NCBI RefSeq assembly: GCF_002221525.1
Contig: NZ_CP011028.1
Span: 2,243,001-2,307,000, forward strand
DNA length: 64,000 nucleotides
Direction: 5' to 3'
Source of the DNA: Pseudoalteromonas espejiana DSM 9414
Lineage (GTDB): Bacteria > Pseudomonadota > Gammaproteobacteria > Enterobacterales > Alteromonadaceae
Numbering within the stretch: position 1 is the first letter of the stretch; every line of letters starts with the position of its first letter. The notes under the pieces are model-generated. The model saw only the letters and a program-made list of their open reading frames with translations. It was not told where the DNA came from and did no database searches. Below, one piece after another: positions 60,965 to 64,000 of this stretch. The position numbers and the translations under genes are program-made.

Positions 60965-63900
60965 TTATTGCGCTTGAACACGAAGTTCTGCGCTACTGCG
61001 AGCGCGATGCCCGAGTAAACTTTTTACATCACTTGATTTTGGCTTAACTAGCTTGAACATAGGTAAATACAATTCAAAGTTAGCTAAAATGGTTTCTGCA
61101 CGGCACGAGCCAGTAAGCTCTAAATGCTCGGCAATTAAGCCGCGTAAATGCTCTTGGTGCGAACTTAAATCATCAAGTGTTACTACTTCAACTAGCTCTG
61201 GGTTGATGCGTTTTTCAAAGTCATTTCGCTCATCTAAAATATAAGCAAAACCACCTGTCATACCCGCGCCAAAGTTAACCCCAACATTTCCAAGCACACA
61301 AACAACACCGCCGGTCATGTATTCACAACCATTGTCGCCTACGCCTTCTACTACCGCTTGTACACCTGAGTTACGAACAGCAAAACGCTCGCCTGCACAG
61401 CCTGCAGCAAATAATTTACCGCCCGTAGCGCCGTACAAACATGTGTTGCCTGCAATAGTCGCTTTATGGCTTTCAAACGATGAGCCCAGTGGTGGGCGAA
61501 TAACGAGCTTACCGCCAGCCATACCTTTACCCACGTAGTCGTTTGCATCGCCTATTAACGTCATTTCTAGGCCACCGGCATTCCAAACACCAAATGATTG
61601 CCCTGCAGTACCATGTAGTTCAATTGCAACAGGGTCAGCAGCCATACCTTGGTTACCGTGTTTAGACGCAATATAGCCAGATAACATAGCCCCTACTGAG
61701 CGATCTGTATTACATATACGACTCACAAGCGAAATACCTGATGATGTATCAATTGCTTGTTGTGCTTTACCTAATAACGTTTCGTTTAACTCACCTAAAT
61801 AATGAGAGCTATTTGGTGCGCTACAAAATAATGTTTCGCCCGTTGGGTTATTAGGCTGAGCAATCACAGATGATAAATCTATTTTCTTTTGCTTAGCTGT
61901 TTTACCTTCAATCGCTTCAAGTAAATCTAAACGACCAATTAAATCAGTTAAGTTTGCAACACCTAAGCTTGCCATGATCTCGCGTGCTTCTTGCGCTATA
62001 AACTTAAAGTAGTTCATCGCCATTTCTGGTAAGCCATGGTAGTGCTTTTGACGAAGTGTTTCGTCTTGTGTTGCAACACCGGTTGCACAGTTATTTAAGT
62101 GACAAATTCTAAGGTATTTACACCCTAACGCCACCATAGGGCCGGTACCAAAGCCAAAGCTTTCTGCACCTAAAATAGCCGCTTTAATAATGTCTAAACC
62201 TGTTTTTAAACCGCCATCTGTTTGCAGACGAATACGATGACGAAGGCCATTTTCAACAAGGGCTTGTTGCGTTTCAGCAAGGCCAAGCTCCCAAGGGCTA
62301 CCTGCATATTTTACAGACGTCAGCGGGCTTGCGCCGGTGCCACCGTCGTAACCCGAAATTGTAATTAAATCAGCGTATGCTTTAGCTACACCCGTAGCAA
62401 TTGTGCCCACACCTGGCTCTGACACTAACTTAACCGAGATCATCGCTTCAGGATTTACTTGTTTTAAATCGAATATTAGCTGAGCTAAATCTTCAATCGA
62501 GTAAATATCGTGGTGCGGCGGTGGTGATATAAGTGTTACACCCGGAACTGAATAACGAAGTTTAGCAATATAAGGCGTTACTTTTTCACCCGGTAGTTGT
62601 CCACCTTCACCAGGCTTAGCACCCTGCGCCACTTTGATTTGAATTACATCAGCATTACGAAGGTAATGCGGTGTTACACCAAATCGACCAGAGGCAACTT
62701 GTTTGATTCGTGAGTTTTTCTCTGTGTTGTAACGTAGTTTATCTTCGCCACCTTCACCAGAGTTTGAACAGCCACCTAAGCGGTTCATCGCTATAGCTAA
62801 CGCTTCATGCGCTTCTGGCGAGAGTGCGCCAATACTCATTGCCGCTGAGTCAAAACGCTTATATAGGTTTTCAGCAGGTTCTACATCGTCGACGCTAATG
62901 CCTTTTTCAGGTAATTTAAGCGCTAACATATCACGTAAAGTAGCAATTGGACGATTATTAACTAAATCAGCGTAAGCGCCGTAGTCTTTGTAATCTCCAG
63001 AGCGTACCGCTTTTTGCAGCGTTTGAATAACATCTGGGTTGTAAGCATGGTACTCACCACCGTGCACGTATTTTAATAAGCCGCCATGGCTTAGTAGCTT
63101 ACGCTTACTAAAAGCAAGTTTATGCAGCTTTTGCTGATCAATATCAAAATCACTAAAACACGCGCCCTTAATACGACTTGCAACACCTTTAAAGCACATC
63201 TCTACCATTGCATCAGATAGACCAACCGCTTCAAACAACATTGAACAACGGTACGATGCAACCGTACTTATGCCCATTTTAGACATTATTTTGTATAAGC
63301 CTTTATTAATGGCTTTACGGTACGAAAGTGTTACTTCGCAGTACGATTTTTCAATCACTTTACTGTCGCTCATCGCAACCAGTGACTCGTATGCAAGATA
63401 TGGGTAAATCGCTGTTGCGCCAAAACCAAGTAGTACAGCAAATTGGTGCGCATCGCGTACGCTACCGGTTTCAATAATAATGTTCGATTCACAACGTAAG
63501 TTGTTATCTACAAGGCGCTTTTGCACTGCCCCTACCGCCATAGCAGCAGGAATAGGTAGTTGGCTTTCGCTAAAGTTGCGGTCTGACAAAATAAGCATGA
63601 CACAACCCGCTGCCGCTTTTTCTTGTGCAGAATCACAAATTCGCGCCACTGCGTTTTCTAAGCCTTCTTCAGCTGTGTAAGTAATATCGATTTTACAGTA
63701 GCTGTAATGCTCGTCATCAGCGTTAAGTAGCTGCTGCATGTCTGCATACATTAATATAGGCGTATCGAACTGTAAGCGCTTAGCGTGGCCTGTTGTTTCG
63801 TTAAATACATTTTGCTCACTACCAATACAAGTAGCGAGCGACATTACATGGTTTTCACGTAGCGGATCGATTGGCGGATTAGTTACTTGCGCAAACTTTT

Positions 63901-64000
63901 GACGGAAGTAATCGTAGAGTGAACGATGCCCTTCGCTTAGCACAGCAAATGGCGTGTCATCGCCCATTGAGCCTGTCGCTTCTTGGCCGTTTTCACCCAT
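60965..64000 (-). CDS. gltB: Glutamate synthase large subunit (5' end beyond the window)
   Basis: The last 1,011 codons of gltB; the gene (about 1,480 aa in E. coli) begins beyond base 64000, and the Met codon at the edge is a coincidence. The part seen covers the central domain, then the FMN synthase domain with [19 protein letters not shown], the 3Fe-4S ligands in [19 protein letters not shown] (three cysteines) and the C-terminal GXGXG beta-helix ([12 protein letters not shown]). The N-terminal glutaminase domain lies outside. It makes two glutamates from glutamine and 2-oxoglutarate. Confidence 0.95.
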   Translation of the reverse strand: MGENGQEATGSMGDDTPFAVLSEGHRSLYDYFRQKFAQVTNPPIDPLRENHVMSLATCIGSEQNVFNETTGHAKRLQFDTPILMYADMQQLLNADDEHYSYCKIDITYTAEEGLENAVARICDSAQEKAAAGCVMLILSDRNFSESQLPIPAAMAVGAVQKRLVDNNLRCESNIIIETGSVRDAHQFAVLLGFGATAIYPYLAYESLVAMSDSKVIEKSYCEVTLSYRKAINKGLYKIMSKMGISTVASYRCSMLFEAVGLSDAMVEMCFKGVASRIKGACFSDFDIDQQKLHKLAFSKRKLLSHGGLLKYVHGGEYHAYNPDVIQTLQKAVRSGDYKDYGAYADLVNNRPIATLRDMLALKLPEKGISVDDVEPAENLYKRFDSAAMSIGALSPEAHEALAIAMNRLGGCSNSGEGGEDKLRYNTEKNSRIKQVASGRFGVTPHYLRNADVIQIKVAQGAKPGEGGQLPGEKVTPYIAKLRYSVPGVTLISPPPHHDIYSIEDLAQLIFDLKQVNPEAMISVKLVSEPGVGTIATGVAKAYADLITISGYDGGTGASPLTSVKYAGSPWELGLAETQQALVENGLRHRIRLQTDGGLKTGLDIIKAAILGAESFGFGTGPMVALGCKYLRICHLNNCATGVATQDETLRQKHYHGLPEMAMNYFKFIAQEAREIMASLGVANLTDLIGRLDLLEAIEGKTAKQKKIDLSSVIAQPNNPTGETLFCSAPNSSHYLGELNETLLGKAQQAIDTSSGISLVSRICNTDRSVGAMLSGYIASKHGNQGMAADPVAIELHGTAGQSFGVWNAGGLEMTLIGDANDYVGKGMAGGKLVIRPPLGSSFESHKATIAGNTCLYGATGGKLFAAGCAGERFAVRNSGVQAVVEGVGDNGCEYMTGGVVCVLGNVGVNFGAGMTGGFAYILDERNDFEKRINPELVEVVTLDDLSSHQEHLRGLIAEHLELTGSCRAETILANFELYLPMFKLVKPKSSDVKSLLGHRARSSAELRVQAQ

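Overview
The window looks like chromosome of a marine Alteromonadales gammaproteobacterium, most likely Pseudoalteromonas or a close relative. I infer this from E. coli-like housekeeping proteins (SbcB, LysC, CarAB, GreA, DapB, GrpE, NadK, RecN, GltBD) in AT-rich DNA. It also carries several sodium-coupled transporters (NSS, NhaD, NhaC-like), an OmpK/Tsx porin and a TonB-dependent receptor, and its intergenic gaps are full of hairpin repeats. This was read by eye with no database search, so the genus is an inference.

Layout. 1-9.1 kb: end of sbcB, a tandem array of ~245-bp hairpin repeats, a beta-hydroxyacid dehydrogenase, glutathione peroxidase, ldhA, an NSS transporter, a phosphopantetheinyl transferase, lysC under a lysine riboswitch, and nhaD. 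9.3-13.9 kb: a tightly coupled MksF-MksE-MksB condensin operon with no nuclease (JetD/MksG) partner. 14.0-19.1 kb: a lipoprotein, a second hairpin-repeat array interrupted by a complete IS110-family element, msrA, a TonB receptor and a solo copy of the first repeat. 19.1-26.7 kb: YkgJ-type protein, an RND efflux pair, a MITE-like element, a SulP transporter and an unlisted 55-aa membrane protein. 26.7-37 kb: a redox/detoxification neighbourhood with a Tat-exported dienelactone hydrolase, LysR regulator with divergent dehydrogenase, two royal-jelly/yellow-family proteins, thioredoxin-like protein, nitroreductase, methyltransferase, glutaredoxin 2 and a cupin. 37.2-45.6 kb: ribB under an FMN riboswitch, an LD-carboxypeptidase, and greA-carB-carA-dapB, with a probable attenuator in front of carA. 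45.9-51.7 kb: transporters, OmpK, an alpha/beta hydrolase and an M48 protease. 51.7-64 kb: grpE, an HrcA-like repressor, nadK, recN, a GGDEF protein, a lipoprotein and gltD-gltB (gltB runs off the end).

The most striking result is the IS110 element at 14888-16093. Its non-coding left end can be read as a bridge RNA. One internal loop matches the two halves of the actual insertion site around a CT core, and a second loop matches the element's own two ends. The site it entered is the arm of the genome's own hairpin repeat. Other points worth following are the orphan MksBEF operon, the carA leader attenuator, and the hrcA/grpE ... dapB-carAB-greA order, which looks like an ancestral heat-shock cluster from which dnaK-dnaJ is missing.
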